This document shows, one piece after another, positions 35,070 through 48,829 of a stretch of DNA of 64,000 bases. The number at the start of each line of letters is the position of its first letter. Position 1 is the stretch's first letter. Position numbers and translations under genes: made by a program. This DNA comes from Lutraria lutraria (lineage: Eukaryota; Mollusca; Bivalvia; Venerida; Mactridae), in the NCBI GenBank assembly GCA_964023205.1, contig OZ026840.1, forward strand, positions 34,823,336 to 34,887,335. Reading direction: 5' to 3'. The notes under the pieces were generated by a model, which made no database searches, had not been told where the DNA came from, and was given only the letters and a program-made list of their open reading frames with translations.

Positions 35070-35642
35070 TGTCCATACAACAAGTCAAGAGGGATATAGT
35101 ACAGAATTTCAAAGAAGAAAGACATACAGGCTTCATTATATAAGAATCTAAAATCATATTTGGTCAATAACTGCACAGAAGAAAATAGTGAAGTAATCAG
35201 TAATAAGCAAAACTGTATTTCATAGATGAAAAGTATCATTCAATATTAAACAGATGATTAACAATAACAGACCATGTATGACAATAGAGCATTCTGATTC
35301 TTAGCAAATTCCTCAACAAAAATATTCCAAACCTCTGACTGTTGATATAATACAGAGGACATGACCAACAAACACAGAAGAAAAAGAACTTGATTTGTTT
35401 AAATTCTTACCAGTTTTTCATAGAAAATCCTTGAGTCAAACATGTTAATAGTCCTCACAAGACAAATATTTATTTCATACTTGAAGAGTGTTTTCATGAA
35501 GTCTATCCCTGCCTAAAATATCTAGATTCTGACAATCCTAGTAAGAAGGAAGGAAGAAGTTGGTTTTCTTTCCTCTCAGAGAATCACAACTTTACAGGAA
35601 TACAATATTTTCCAGTCATCGAACTTACTAGATATTATAAAT

Positions 35643-37520
35643 CAAAGTACTGAAAGTACTCATGGAAACTGAACTGTCATAGACTTGCACTGCAACATGA
35701 AACGGGTACTAGTTTAACAATTGCATGGCGGAAGTAGAAAAACATAACTACTTTGGTCTGCATCAAAATTCATCAGACTCCATGGCAGCTATGGAAAGTC
35801 TATGTTGAGCTAAATTTAATTTTTTGAGAAATGATCTTAGTGAACATAAAAAACACACCCAATCATGCATTGCCAAACTGAGGTATTTGGTAGGTTGAGC
35901 AAAAAAGGGTTGTTTGCACTAACATTCCCGAACAAATAGGGAAATGAAGTAGGCAGAACTTTTTTGATTTTTTTTTTTCAAATTTGAACTATAGATTTAA
36001 TATATATACATGTATAAGAAAGAAAAAACTGATGGAGACCGAACAAAAGTCTAGGCAGAAATCAAGAAAAGGCCCATTGGGTCAGTGGAAGCCAGGAATT
36101 TTTTCACACTCTACTGCAGCTAACAATAGATTATAATTGATGGGTGCTGATGTAATTAATACAGACAATGGTTATAACATATACTAATTTGCACCTCATC
36201 TACATTAGGCTGATTTAATGGTGTTTGTAACTAATTGTGATTGCATTGCTGTAAGGATACCATAATTCCTCTAAAGAGCATCTCTGAATTCTTTCAGACA
36301 CACAAAACTGCCGATAAAATATGGTTAATCTTGTTCAAGGGCCCACGGGACAGCTATGGTCATTTCAGAGCCACCCCAGAGGGAGGGGAGAAAATATATG
36401 GGAGAACCAGACTGGGTATTTATATCCATACCCCTATAGAATATTTTTTCCTGGTTCTTTATTGTGCCCACTGTAAAGCACCAACAAATTCTCATTAGTT
36501 TTCCTGCCAAAATCCCCGTCAGTTGAATTTAATTTTTTTAAATCATAAAATTCTACCAGTAGGATAGCTAATTTGTCTTAAAGCATCAAGGTTATAACCT
36601 ATTGGTTATTAAATGTTGGGATGTGTATGCTTTGTCATATTATTGTTCCCCTATTGCCTCCTCAAGACACTATTTTTCCCTTTCTAAGGGCCCATATGTA
36701 AGGATTTAAATGACCAGTCCTCCTGTATCTTCTCTCCCCTACCTCTGGGGCAGCTCTGAAATGACCATATCTGTTGAATGGCCGTTACACAACAGATAAA
36801 CAAAGGCCTCGAAAAAGTTGAAAAAAACACATTCATCTTAGAGAATAAGTTGAACATCCAAAATTTATATCTTGCATATCAATATAAATAGCCCGTGCAT
36901 ATCTAAGAATATGATGCATCTTACAAGATTATTTGTAATAATGAGAAATATTACCTCACAATATGTGGTCCATTCATACAGTAACTTAATCAATAACCAC
37001 AAATTGCTGAGTTTGCTTAATTCTTCCTACCATTATCAGCACAGTTCACTGATCAGATAAAATATAGTACATACCACAATAAGATACTTAATTTTTAAAT
37101 CAAACTAAGTAGCAATTTTTTTATGCCAGGAGATGAACACATTTACATTCTTCTTACTCATGTTTGAATAAAGCATATCTTTTTGTAAACTGACTGATAG
37201 TTCAGCTTCTCATTGCCATCAATCGCTCTGCCCACATGATTTTTTATACGGACAACCAAAATACTATGTTTTTCTACATCTGCCATGCGGAACTAGTTCC
37301 CATTCCATGTTGCAGTGCAGGTCTAATTTTAAGTTCAGTGTCCATGAGTACTTTCAGTACTTTATATATTATCTGTTGTTTAACTGCCGGTTCAACATCA
37401 ACGTGTATGGTCATTTCAGAGCCTGCCTAGTAAGGGGAGAGGTGCTGGAGGACCCGGCATTTATATTGCTATTGTTATTTCGAATAGTTTTTCCAGGTTC
37501 TTTATCAAGCACCAACACAC
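35643..37520. repeat. Cluster of repeats P and R in partly mirror order
   Basis: Order is P(+) 35643-35810, R(+) 36330-36480, R(-) 36660-36775, P(-) 37225-37368, R(+) 37400-37515. R is recognised by ggtcatttcagagccaccc and a later cctggttcttta. Two R-like fragments also lie at 31483-31535 and 31960-32030. Confidence 0.6.
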
Positions 37521-39954
37521 GGCTCAACCATTTCCAGTCATTTTCAAAAGAAAGTACTATGCTCATTAGTGGAGATGTGGGACACTGAAAAATTTGTCCC
37601 TGAAATATCTGAAGGTTGAGCCGAGATTTGAACCCAAGGCCTTTTGACTGTCAAGCAATTTACCACTAGAACACCTATCCATCCTGCATAATTATATTTT
37701 TAATAAACTGTTGTTGTTTTTTCATTGGGGTTTAATGTCGAATCAATAGACGCGGTCATTCAATCGGAAAACTATGGTACTTATGTACAAATTTGTAAGC
37801 AGCTCTTGACTTCTGTTTACATGTACCTAATGATTTAGACTGACATCTAGAATAAACATGGTTCTCTCAGGCCCCTCCTGTTTACCATCATGTTCCTTAT
37901 TTCAAAATGCAAGAGAAATGTGCGCCAATGAAAACAATTAAGAATAAACACCTTTGAAACATGTGCAGATGTTCGGATGAATTTCAAAGACAATGTTTAT
38001 CTGCAAAAAATCATCATATATTCTTAAAACCAATCAAAATTTGGAATGCTTCTGGAAGTTATACAATGTTGGTAACTTTTTGCTGTTTTTCGCAAATTTG
38101 GAAAACTTTTTTGAGTTACACAATGTTGATAATTAATGGTTACCATTTTTTTCACATAATGAAGTACATTTATACAATTTAAGACAATTTTATTACCTTT
38201 AATGTAAAGTTCGGTAAACATTCTACATGATTATTGAGAATACTTAAACAAATTGCACTAACACTGCATAACATGAATATTGTCATTTATTACATGTAAA
38301 TCGTAAAACAAATTAATGTAATTAATATTCCATACAATAAATTCTATACAAGAAATCAACTACATACTCAATAGAAGAAACTTATAAACTATTCAAAAAC
38401 TAATAACATGCTTCATTTAAGTAACTGGTCAATTATGATTAAAATGATAAGAAAAAAACTAAATTATTCATGAATTAGAGATTTCTTATAACACATATTC
38501 TGAGTATAATTTTTGTAAGTAAAACATAAAATATAAAAAATATCAATACTTACAAAAGTTAGTCCTAAAAAATCCGAGAGCAACAAATGCAATATATTTG
38601 TAACATATAACATTATATATTTCGTAGGCCTTTCACAAATGATTCATGTAGCCCCAAGTGGCTCAAACAAAATCAATTAAATCTTGAAAAAATAACCACA
38701 TCACAAAGCATGCAAAAACTGGTCTATTGAAAATTCACAATTTCGCGACAATGATTTTCAATCCTTCTAGTCCCTGGGTATTAGTCACTAATTTTATCCC
38801 CTACACGTTACTAATGGCTATCACAAATTATAATTTCTTTAAAACCACAGAAAATGAGTGATTCACCCCGTAATTAGAGCTTAAGTTGGTAAACTCTCCC
38901 TCCATCAACATACAACAAATGTAATATGACCCGTATGTTATTAACCTATTACTTGCTCACATGAATAAATATAGGGTCATTATTTACCTATGAAAGTTTG
39001 GACTTCTTATCGCCTCCCCTATGTGAACTTCATCCAAACTACTAGTAGATGAAAACACAAATATTGGGTCAAATCAAACATTACAAAATCTCAAAATTGA
39101 GATTTACTGAAAATATTATTCCTAGTCAGTTGTTTTCTGTCACAAGATAGGAGATGGATATTCTTTGTGTATTATTAAGCTTACAACCATTCATCAGACC
39201 CAGCTGATACGAAACAATTCCTAAACAATTAAAGCTATCTCATCATCATTTGAAACCAACTGAAACATGCAAATAAAGTATTTAGATATAAGCTAAGCCC
39301 AGGTGTTTAACCCAGCAGGTACAAAATTTTGCATGTTAACATACGAAACACAGTTTTAAGAAATCTCAGATATTGATTTCACAGGTAATTAGTCACAAGC
39401 TTCTCTGCAGGTGATAATATCATGACAAGATTGAAACAATATTTAATGACATCATAAGAATATGTGCCTGGCCTCAATACTGCTGAAGACGGGCATGATT
39501 ATACAATAAAACAGAAATATGACAGCACATTTCAATGTTCATGTTATTATTATGGCCAAGAAATAAAATCAATGCAATATTTCGTCATTTGTCAGCCATA
39601 TACAATAAGAGACAAGCGGGATATCTAATAACATTGGTTTTAGGATTAATTGATTTTTGTGATTTTATTGGTTTTGTCACGAAATGTTACGACTTGATTT
39701 TCATAGTAAAAATCAAATATGTGTAATTATAACACAATTGAATACCACACACACACACACACAGAGGTTTCAGATTTGCTGTAAAATTTGCAGACACTAA
39801 ATATCAATTTTAAATCATACAATTATCACTGGTAAATATTCGAGTACTCTTAAACAAAAAAAGTATCTTTATAAGTCTTCAACTCCCTAAACAATCAAGT
39901 CACAAATATAAAATAATTACATTTTATCATTGCTGCCACTATAACATTGTGAAC

Positions 39955-40165
39955 ATATAGTTGGTCCAATGGTTAATGCATTTGACTCATAAATATGTGA
40001 TCTGGGTTCAAATCCAAGTTAAACCAGGACATATCCTTCAATGAAAATTTGACAAAAATGTTGATTTTTTTCCTCCATATGTTGAGCTGAAGTTGCTGGC
40101 ATCTTTTTTGGAAAGGTTAGAATACAGTCAAAGGTCTGCAAGAACTGGTAACTACTCCGACTAGT
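39955..40165 (+). mobile_element. SINE family C copy
   Basis: Head ttggtccaatggttaatgc with a B-box-like gggttcaaatcc, then the body cctccatatgttgagctg. Confidence 0.6.
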
Positions 40166-40575
40166 TTGTAAACTCAGAGACTGTTGAGTCACTTATGTAA
40201 GGCTCATTGATAGATGCTTAATGTTATTTACCTTGTGAGCTGACTCAAAGACAACCATTTTTTCTTCAATCTTGTTCACAAATTATATAGTTAGTTTAGG
40301 CTGACATTGTACAGTAAATGAAAGACATTGGGCAATATATATAGTACTTCATGTTAATAGGTTTCACCACCATTTATGAACAGTTTGTCAGTGATTAACA
40401 GTGGTCAACTGACCTCCCTAGCCTGTCTAGGTTATCTACCAGTTCTTATCCCTTCTAAGCAAGTCAACTGTCAACATTCACGCTTAAACTATGAATCAGA
40501 TACGAAGGACTTTGGACGTAACATTTTTTTTACGTTGAAGGAAAACCACAGCATTACAACTCAGAAAAAAAATCT

Positions 40576-40695
40576 GTAAGCTAGCTGGATGGCTTCCTCA
40601 TGTGTGAAATTTGTCTCAAGTATGTTTCAAACACGCAGCAGTAAGGGGCTAGTGATTACATGTCAGAGCTAATAACGACTCAGTCACGATGGCCC
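40576..40695 (-). mobile_element. SINE family D copy
   Basis: Carries gtaagctagctggatggc and a head complement with aacgactcagtcacg. Confidence 0.5.
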
Positions 40696-41037
40696 CAGTT
40701 AAATCACAGCCAAACTACATTATACGTACAGAATAAATTATGCCTATGACACGTAAATTCGTTAATAAAATTCTGCTTATGTAGGGAAATAATCAAATGA
40801 AATGTTACGCTAATGTCAGATTTAATTATTCACAATGCAGTCAAATAAGTTTTAACCATTGCAAATAGATGCAAGTATAAACAGTTAGAGGCAATAATGA
40901 TTTGCAAATACATGAGGTGAACCTCTGAACAATGACTTTTTAAAACTTAATTCTTCAGAGAACCCAAATCAGTGAATTATTTTGTATATTTTACAATACT
41001 TAAATTCACCTGCAGAAAGCTATTGAGTCATCAATGA

Positions 41038-41221
41038 ACAGTCCAACCTGTATTAGCAGCCACCTCTGAATAAAGGCCACCCTATGAATAAAGGCCATTC
41101 TTTTCAAATCTCCATTGATTATATAGAACAAAATGATGTTGGAATAAAGGCCATCATTCTGCCAATAAAGGCCATATTATGTCTTTACTAAAAGTGGCCT
41201 TTGTAATACAAGGTTGATGTA
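41038..41221 (+). mobile_element. MITE, about 184 bp, same family
   Basis: Left end acagtccaacctgtatt, right end caaggttgatgta. The interior repeats aataaaggcca several times. Confidence 0.65.
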
Positions 41222-43671
41222 CAGAAATTCAGCTTGGTGTAGTATTTTAAGTAACTCATCAAGTATCATTAGATTCATTAAATTGTTAAGTATAAACATG
41301 CTGCCATTTAAAGAAATTTGCAACATCAGCAGGATTCTAATTATTATCTTCAGCTTTTATTGATAAAAGGCGTGACCTGAGTGATTTACTTTTCATCATT
41401 TGAGATATTAGAAATTTTCATGGCAACTTTTACTTAATCATAAAAAAAACTGTAAATTTTTAGACCACACATTTCAGAAAATATTTCTCAAATTTCACAA
41501 TCCTTGAAAATCCATTGTTACTGATACAATGATACATATACCTGAATTTGATTAAAATCTGACTGACATATGATATCATCGTTTAGTCATTCACGGCCAG
41601 TGATCCGCAATAACTTACAGGGTAGATAGTAATTGAACTTAGATTTCCGGATCACACTGAGTGAACTGATAATTACTGTTGCATACATGCAGAGTTTAAA
41701 TATTCTGTGTCATAGATGAAGACTTTTTGAGATCTTTTCGAGATCTCATTCATTGATCATCAGACAAAAGCCTGGGGATGGGTGAGATCATCATTGAGTA
41801 AAAGAAAAGAAAACAAATACAGAAAACATGCTTTATGATACAGTATGTTTTTTTTCTGACTTTGTAACAGTTTATTTTTACAAAAATCCATTTTTGTATA
41901 TTTTGCAAAATTGTGTGTGTGTGTATGTATTACAGCTCATAAAATTATGACTGCTACTTTTGAATGAAAGTGAGTGAGAATGAGTGATAAAAAAATACCC
42001 TCTTCCTTTTTGTCTTTTTAGAACAAAAATTCAAATTCCTTTTTGAGTATTCTCTTCATTATTAGATAAGAACACTGAAACAACAAGTAAAAATCATATC
42101 AGATGGTAAACTCATAAAAATCACTCAGATGTAGCAAATGTAGCGGTTGTCTTGGAATTAAATATGAGATAAGGTATTCAAGCATACGTTAAACGGACAC
42201 TTAAAGACCAGGACCTTGTACATCAGCAATACAACACCAAACACATCAAACCCCAGTTGGTAAAACCACAAAACTCTGCGGTCAGAAACTGACAAGACAG
42301 CAAAAGTGATGTCCATTGTTATCTGAAGGAATTTGACACCTTCAGGAATAGATATAACCACAGATATTTTATTCATTTCTCATTAAAATTATTTGTAGTG
42401 CTTAACAAGTAATTTATGTAACTGATGCATAAACTTTAACTATACTGCCCAAATATGTTTGATTAACATTTCAAACATTACATGGTGTCCAAGGAAAGTT
42501 TTAAATGTATTTACAAAAAAATGCACCGTACAAGGGTGTGAATAAACGTGAAAGCAGAGACATAAACACAATTATAGCATAGGTTGTACCTGCTTTAATG
42601 TTATTGTCATTAATTTATAGTTATTTAATCTGAAATGTGCAAGAAAATTAATGGGTACTTAGTCATGGAGTAAATTGTATCTTTGTTACCATGGGAACTG
42701 AATTAATTCAGAATTATTCACATCATAAATCTGAAACTCAATATGACAAATTTAGTGTAACATCACCAGGTTGGATGTATTCAATTTATAGAATTATATA
42801 GGCACATAAATTTGTGTTTAGGAAAAAAATGACACATTTCAACAAATCTTGTCAGGCAGAAAGACTTCTTTTGCAAAAAAATAAAAATAAACATAGATTT
42901 TTCCACACAATGATCTTTATTTAACACAGCTGTCACAAAAAAAATTGTCATACTTAACAATAATGAATGAATGAAATGAATAAAGGCAAATTTTTAATCA
43001 GCCATAAAAAATGAAAACAGTACAAGGAATAGGCATGAAAGATAATAGTTTGTTTCTAGTTACATCAAAGGTAGTTTAGGTAGGTTCGAATTCTTTTTGA
43101 AGTTTTTTTTTATTCTTGAAGGTGCGGGAGTAGAGAGAAATCAGATGTACCGTTCCTTGATTGAGCCTTATAAAAAGTGGGGTTGCAGGGGGGGGGGGGA
43201 ATCAAGGAAGATTTGGTATATAACCAGAAACAATGAATTTTTCATGCCTTATTACCACTATAGAAATTACACAACACTTAGAGTGGGGAAAACAAAAGAA
43301 ATCACTCATATATGACATAAACAAGCAGGACGTAATTTCTTTAAAATCTTTGCAAATACTGGATTCATTTGTCAAAAATGTGAAGCATGATTGCTTAACT
43401 TCACAGATCAACAAATGTCAATGATCTTAAGATGTAGTAATGTGTCAATTTTACTCATGTATTTGATAGATTACAATATGTAATACCCCCTATTATTAAT
43501 CAAGAGGCTCAAACAGAAGATTGGACATTGCCTAACTATATTGCTTCTATAAATAAAATCTTTATTATTATTGTTATTAATAGTATACTTCATCAGACAC
43601 CAGGAACTGCTGCTAATAACAAAATTAGCGGACCAGACCTCCTGCACAAATAATGCAGGGCCATATGAACC

Positions 43672-43689
43672 GAGGGGGGGGGGGGGGGA
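43672..43689. repeat. Poly-G tract
   Basis: Long uninterrupted G run after cgag. Other runs of this type are at 43190-43199 and 46030, with a C run at 50470-50483. Some may be assembly-sensitive. Confidence 0.9.
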
Positions 43690-43799
43690 AGTCAGGCTAG
43701 GATAGCGCCTTCTAAGCCCTCCCCTTCTGAAACTGCTTCCTACAGGCCTGTAATGTTATTACAGCAAAGTCATTTTAAAAAATTTTTAATAGGAAATAC

Positions 43800-43980
43800 T
43801 GTGGAATCGTTAATTTTCATTGGGGATTAAATTTCGTGGATTTTGTGGGTCGGCTCATCCACGAAATCAAATCCCCACAAATTTAAATGCAGAGATAAGG
43901 CATTTCTTTTCAAAAATCAAAATCCGCAAATTTATGTCCCCACAAAATACCCATTTTAGTAAAACCACTAACACTGAGCC
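43800..43980. repeat. Dispersed repeat with inverted cgtgga/tccacg core
   Basis: Text such as taaatttcgtggatttt and its approximate complement ccacgaaatc lie around a short centre, with further fragments (ccccacaaa) to the right. Similar sequence is widespread in mollusc DNA. No coding capacity. Confidence 0.5.
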
Positions 43981-44818
43981 CAACAAAATAAATGAAAATA
44001 CAGTAGTTAAAGATATCTTAATTTTGATAACAAGGGCTTCTTTCCATGGAAAAACTTTTTCCTAGACTGTATTAATGGTTTGTATAGATAAGACCAATAC
44101 TGTTTAAAATATTCATTTAAATTGTGGTTATAAAGTGAAACAAAATAAGGTAATCATTAATCTAGTAGCCTTAGTAACATTTCTGAATTGAAAATTTCTG
44201 GTTGAACTCTAGCCAACAAAGTCATTGCATCAATTTAATTCCAAATTAATGTATTTGACCTCTGACCTTTAATTCACCTAAATGCAAAGTAATCAAAACA
44301 TGAAACATGAACCTCTACCAAAACAATGACTGGACATCCATTTCTGTATGTTGAAATTTCCCATCTGACAATATAGTGTGTGGGTGTAGGAGGTGGGAGT
44401 TTATCACTGAAAGGTCATGACCTTTCAAAGTCGGAGAGCAACATGAACAAAGTGAATTTTAAATTATAAACAACATCTCAATGCTTTTAAGTAAAACTAC
44501 TGATTATTTCTTCAGAATAAAATTTAAATTATTAGTCAGTAGCTTGACATTTTGATAGAAAAACATCAAGGAATATTTATGGTACATTTCAGAGTGACTG
44601 AACGGAAAGAAATGTATCAATATTTTTTATTAAAAATTAATGGAAGGTTTTCCATTTGTTAAATTTGACCAAAAAATATCAATAATAAATAGAAAAATCA
44701 CCTGAACTGAAATACCAAAATTAAAATAGGGAAGCCTTGAAGACCATTTATCATTAGATAAATTAGAACTTTTTTCAGCTTATCATACTGTTTTACAATC
44801 AGTATTGATCAAAACAAC

Positions 44819-44819
44819 A

Positions 44820-44851
<32 letters not shown>
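44819..44851. repeat. (CA)n microsatellite
   Basis: About 16 CA units, uninterrupted. Confidence 0.95.
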
Positions 44852-44853
<2 letters not shown>

Positions 44854-45265
44854 TGTAAATAAACTTTTATAACTTACTTGATAGAATAAAACAAATTATT
44901 TAAATCACTAAACACATAACTGTTAAATTAGTATTAAATATCTCAAATAACAGAAACGTTATTAGTACCTAAATATAACAAAATTTTATCTGACGTAAAA
45001 AGAAATAACCCTTTAAGACATTTTCTCATGTTTACAACAACGATGACTAAGTTATGAAGATATATTATATCAATAAGACAGTCTTATTATTTTACCAACA
45101 TATCGTAATTGTAACACAATCATAGTAGAGTATGACCTATTCAACTTTTTGAAATTCTTTCAGTGTTTTAACAAACAAATATGATTCATTCACAGTTCGG
45201 AAGTATAGAATATATCTGTCTTCACATATAGTTAAAATGACAAAAGATTAACAGAATGATAGTCT

Positions 45266-45526
45266 CTAAGGCCATCCTTAAAAAAAAATTGTTTGGGACA
45301 CAAACTGGGGTAGCGCTACCTATACTCACCAAAAAACAGCCCTGTTCAACTTATTTTGCCCTCTTGGGTAATTTTCCACAATATAATTATATAAATAGCA
45401 TTTTGACATGTATTTTGTGTTCAAAGTAAAAATTAAATTGTAAAAAAAAATTTCCTACCTACCTACCCACTGAAAATTCTCTGGGTAGGGTCACCACAAA
45501 CAAACAATTTTTAAGGATGGCCTTAG
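45266..45526. mobile_element. MITE with ctaaggccatcctta ends
   Basis: Left end CTAAGGCCATCCTTA then a run of A, right end TAAGGATGGCCTTAG, inverted repeats of at least 15 bp extending through aattgtttg/caaacaatt. 261 bp, no coding capacity. Confidence 0.8.
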
Positions 45527-46336
45527 ACGTACTGAGAACTTATTTTTCTAATTTGACTTAATTAGTATTATAGTAATGAGTAATATGAATATGAGGTCAT
45601 TTTCCTAAAGGTAAATATATGACATAATCCACTATCACAAGATCACAAAGTACAGTACTTGGTACTCAAATTACGTAAAAGCCAATTAATGTTAAATAGA
45701 TATTTATTCTTCCTCTTGGATTATCTGCTCAGTAGTTATAAGAAAACAAAATATGTAACTCCCAATGCACTAAAACTGATATCATTTAACTACCGGTAAA
45801 TGCTAAAATTCCAAAATGGGTAATTTTGTTATTTAATTTATATTTAATCTAATGTCAGGAAGCTATGATAAATATCTGTTTATTTTATGACTAAAGTTTC
45901 ACTGAACAATTTTCAAGATTCTGTGAATTAAATCCTTTTTTCAGAAGGTACTGTCTTGGAATGATCTGTAGCACTGTTACAGGAGGCGTTAAGTAGTTTT
46001 AGGGGCTCTACCTCACACTTTCGGGGATGAGGGGGGGGGAACAAAAAAATAAATTTATATAAATAAATAATTGAAGCATACAAAAATATAAACTACAATC
46101 AACAGCAAACATAAATAAGTTGATTGTGCTCTAATAGATTATAATGTGTAACATTGTGTCCCTACTACCATAGAGATTCATTGGCCACCCACCTAATCCA
46201 GCATGATACAATACACCACAGTAACACATGTTTGTTATATGATCTTATCAACATACATCCAAATAGTCTGATAACAAATCAGTAACTTAATTATCACCCA
46301 ACATTAATTATCAGTAATCAATCAATATATACATAC

Positions 46337-46451
46337 CATCAGAATTATAGCTACTGTATTGCATACAGAATCTAGTTCTAAGATATCAATGCATTCTGGA
46401 CAGTCTAATCTCAATACACACTGCATGATAGGCTTCAGTTTATACAAGACC
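46337..46451 (-). other. Exon-like segment, unrecognised
   Basis: Bounded by a good acceptor (TTTATTTACAG) and donor (GATG|GTATGT). One frame is open throughout (VLYKLKPIMQ...), but 38 open codons are not unusual by chance. Could be a 5' non-coding exon of the receptor gene, an exon of another minus-strand gene, or fortuitous. Confidence 0.3.
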
Positions 46452-46892
46452 CTGTAAATAAAGAATAAGGATATTGTTCAGATCCATAAAGTCATATCAA
46501 CATTCATGCTACATTAATGCTTTACAGGTTTGGAGTTAAACGTGATGTCACTAGCCAAAGGCTAGCTATATTACTTCATGAGTGCAGACAAATATCTACG
46601 TACTTACGTGAATTTTAGATAAGATTAAATAACTTTTACATGTTATTATCAAAGTACTGTATTTTCAATTAAAACTGTCCTTCAAGCTTTGAAATGCAGT
46701 TGATTTTATTCAAGACAATATATGATACATTATTAGCAATTACATGTCAATCCTCATTGATGACTGATCACTAGGTTTACTCACTAGCAATATCACACCT
46801 GTATCGAAGGTTACAGTTCTTAATTAACTCAAATCTTACTTTGTTACATTCAAAGCAGATTTCCGCTGTATGAATGCGTTTTTATGATAAAA

Positions 46893-46951
46893 CTACAGTG
46901 CAACCTCTGTAGAGCCACACACTTAGGAAGCTGCATGTATTGACCGTTATT
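46893..46951 (+). mobile_element. MITE remnant next to the 74-bp satellite
   Basis: Begins tacagtgcaacctctgtag, the left end of the same MITE subfamily as 2367-2450. Its right half continues into the tandem array. Confidence 0.65.
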
Positions 46952-47945
46952 CAGAGGTTGTCGCTTTACAGAGGTTAAACTAACAGTAAATGCCAGCTAA
47001 GGGAAATTTTGATGGTGTTGTTATATAGAGGTTGTTGCTCTACAGAGGTTCAACTAACAATAAATGTGAGCTAAGGGAAAATTTGATGGTGTTGTTATAG
47101 AGAGGTTGTTGCTCTACAGAGGTTCAACAAACAATAAATGTGAGCTAAGGGAAATTTTTATGGTGTTGTTATATAGAGGTTGTTGCTCTACAGAGGTTCA
47201 ACTAACAATAAATGTGAGCTAAGGGAAAATTTGATGGTGTTGTTATATAGAGGTTGTTGCTCTACAGAGGTTCAACTAACAATAAATGTGAGCTAAGGGA
47301 AAATTTGATGGTGTTGTTATAGAGAGGTTGTTGCTCTACAGAGGTTCAACTAACAATAAATGTGAGCTAAGGGAAAATTTGATGGTGTTGTTATATAGAG
47401 GTTGTTGCTCAACAGAGGTTCAACTAACAATAAATGTGAGCTAAGGGAAAATTTGATGGTGTTGTTATATAGAGGTTGTTGCTCTACAGAGGTTCAACTA
47501 ACAATAAATGTGAGCTAAGGGAAAATTTGATGATGTTGTTATAGAGAGGTTGTTGCTCTACAGAGGTTCAACTAACAATAAATGTGAGCTAAGGGAAATT
47601 TTGATGGTGTTGTTATATAGAGGTTGTTGCTCTACAGAGGTTCAACTAACAATAAATGTGAGCTAAGGGAAATTTTGATGATGTTGTTATAGAGAGGTTG
47701 TTGCTCTACAGAGGTTCAACTAACAATAAATGTGAGCCAAGGGAAATTTTGATTGTGTTGTTATATAGAGGTTGTTGCTCAACAGAGGTTCAACTAACAA
47801 TAAATGTGAGCTAAGGGAAAATTTGATGGTGTTGTTATATAGAGGTTGTTGCTCTACAGAGGTTCAACTAACAATAAATGTGAGCTAAGGGAAATTTTGA
47901 TGGTGTTGTTATATAGAGATTGTTGCTCAACAGAGGGTCACTAAC
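46952..47945. repeat. 74-bp satellite, about 13 copies, MITE-derived
   Basis: The unit contains agaggttgttgctctacag, aacaataaatgtgagc and gatggtgttgttat. The ggttgttgctctacagagg part is the right inverted end of the neighbouring MITE. Copies differ at a few sites (atataga/atagaga, ctctaca/ctcaaca). Confidence 0.93.
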
Positions 47946-48693
47946 TATTGAGTGGTTTTACCGTACTTTAATACTTATAGGATCAATCATGCATATGAAG
48001 TGGATCACAATTAAATATCATTATTTTATCATACAATTGTAAATAAGAATATAATAAAAGACACAATTATATTTTGTACTTAACTAATGAGCATGAAGAC
48101 AACTCTCATATTTAATAACCTTTGACCCTAACTCATTCTTGCTATGCATACTTCATGAACTATTCATAAATAAATCAAGAAAACTTCCTGGTTTATTCCA
48201 TTTGAAGGGGTTCTCATTCATGCAGTATTCCTCCAGGTTGAAAAGCGTCTTCAATTTCACCATTTGAATAGAAACATAATAAAAGAAAGAAATTATTAAT
48301 AATCAATTAAGAGTAATTAAAGCATATTTACGTTATAAGAAAATTCACACTCACATTTGAGAAACAGCACCATATGTTACAAAACTCAGTAACTTTCTAT
48401 ATCCAGTGCATGTTTATACTATATATATAAACTACAATCATACTTCCTCATATTGCAGCAAATTCTATCATGATTGTTATAGAAATAAAACGATAATTCT
48501 GCATGGAGTGCAAAATGTTAATATGAATAATTTAGAAGTGCGACACTAATCACTTAATATACAAAATTCATACAGCATAATAGACTGGTATCTAACCTTA
48601 TACCGGTACAACTAATCACATGAATAGATAAGAAACAATCAGAAACCAGTCGGATTCTTCACTGATGAAAATTGTCTGTCAGTATTGATTTAC

Positions 48694-48821
48694 CTGAGAC
48701 ATTTGTCCATGGTATGATGACAGTTGGTATGTTAATCATTCTTGTATTCTCTAATTCCACATAAACACAAGCCATGAATACTTTTCATCCAGGGTCAGGT
48801 ATAAAACACATGTTGTCCAGT
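48694..48821 (-). other. Exon-like segment, unrecognised
   Basis: Acceptor CTGTTCCAG and donor CTCAG|GTAAAT. Two overlapping short frames start inside (MACVYVELENTR... and MDKCLR). The second joins in phase to the open frame of the 46337 segment. Evidence is only splice-site quality and frame compatibility. Confidence 0.27.
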
Positions 48822-48829
48822 CTGGAACA

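Larger units (their letters stand above)
37600..46330. other. Long non-coding stretch
   Basis: No gene seen. It holds short CA tracts (39749-39762, 44819-44851), a GT tract near 41914, G-runs (43190, 43672-43688, 46030), SINEs (39955, 40576), MITEs (41038, 45266) and a dispersed repeat at 43800-43980. The remainder is AT-rich. Confidence 0.5.
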
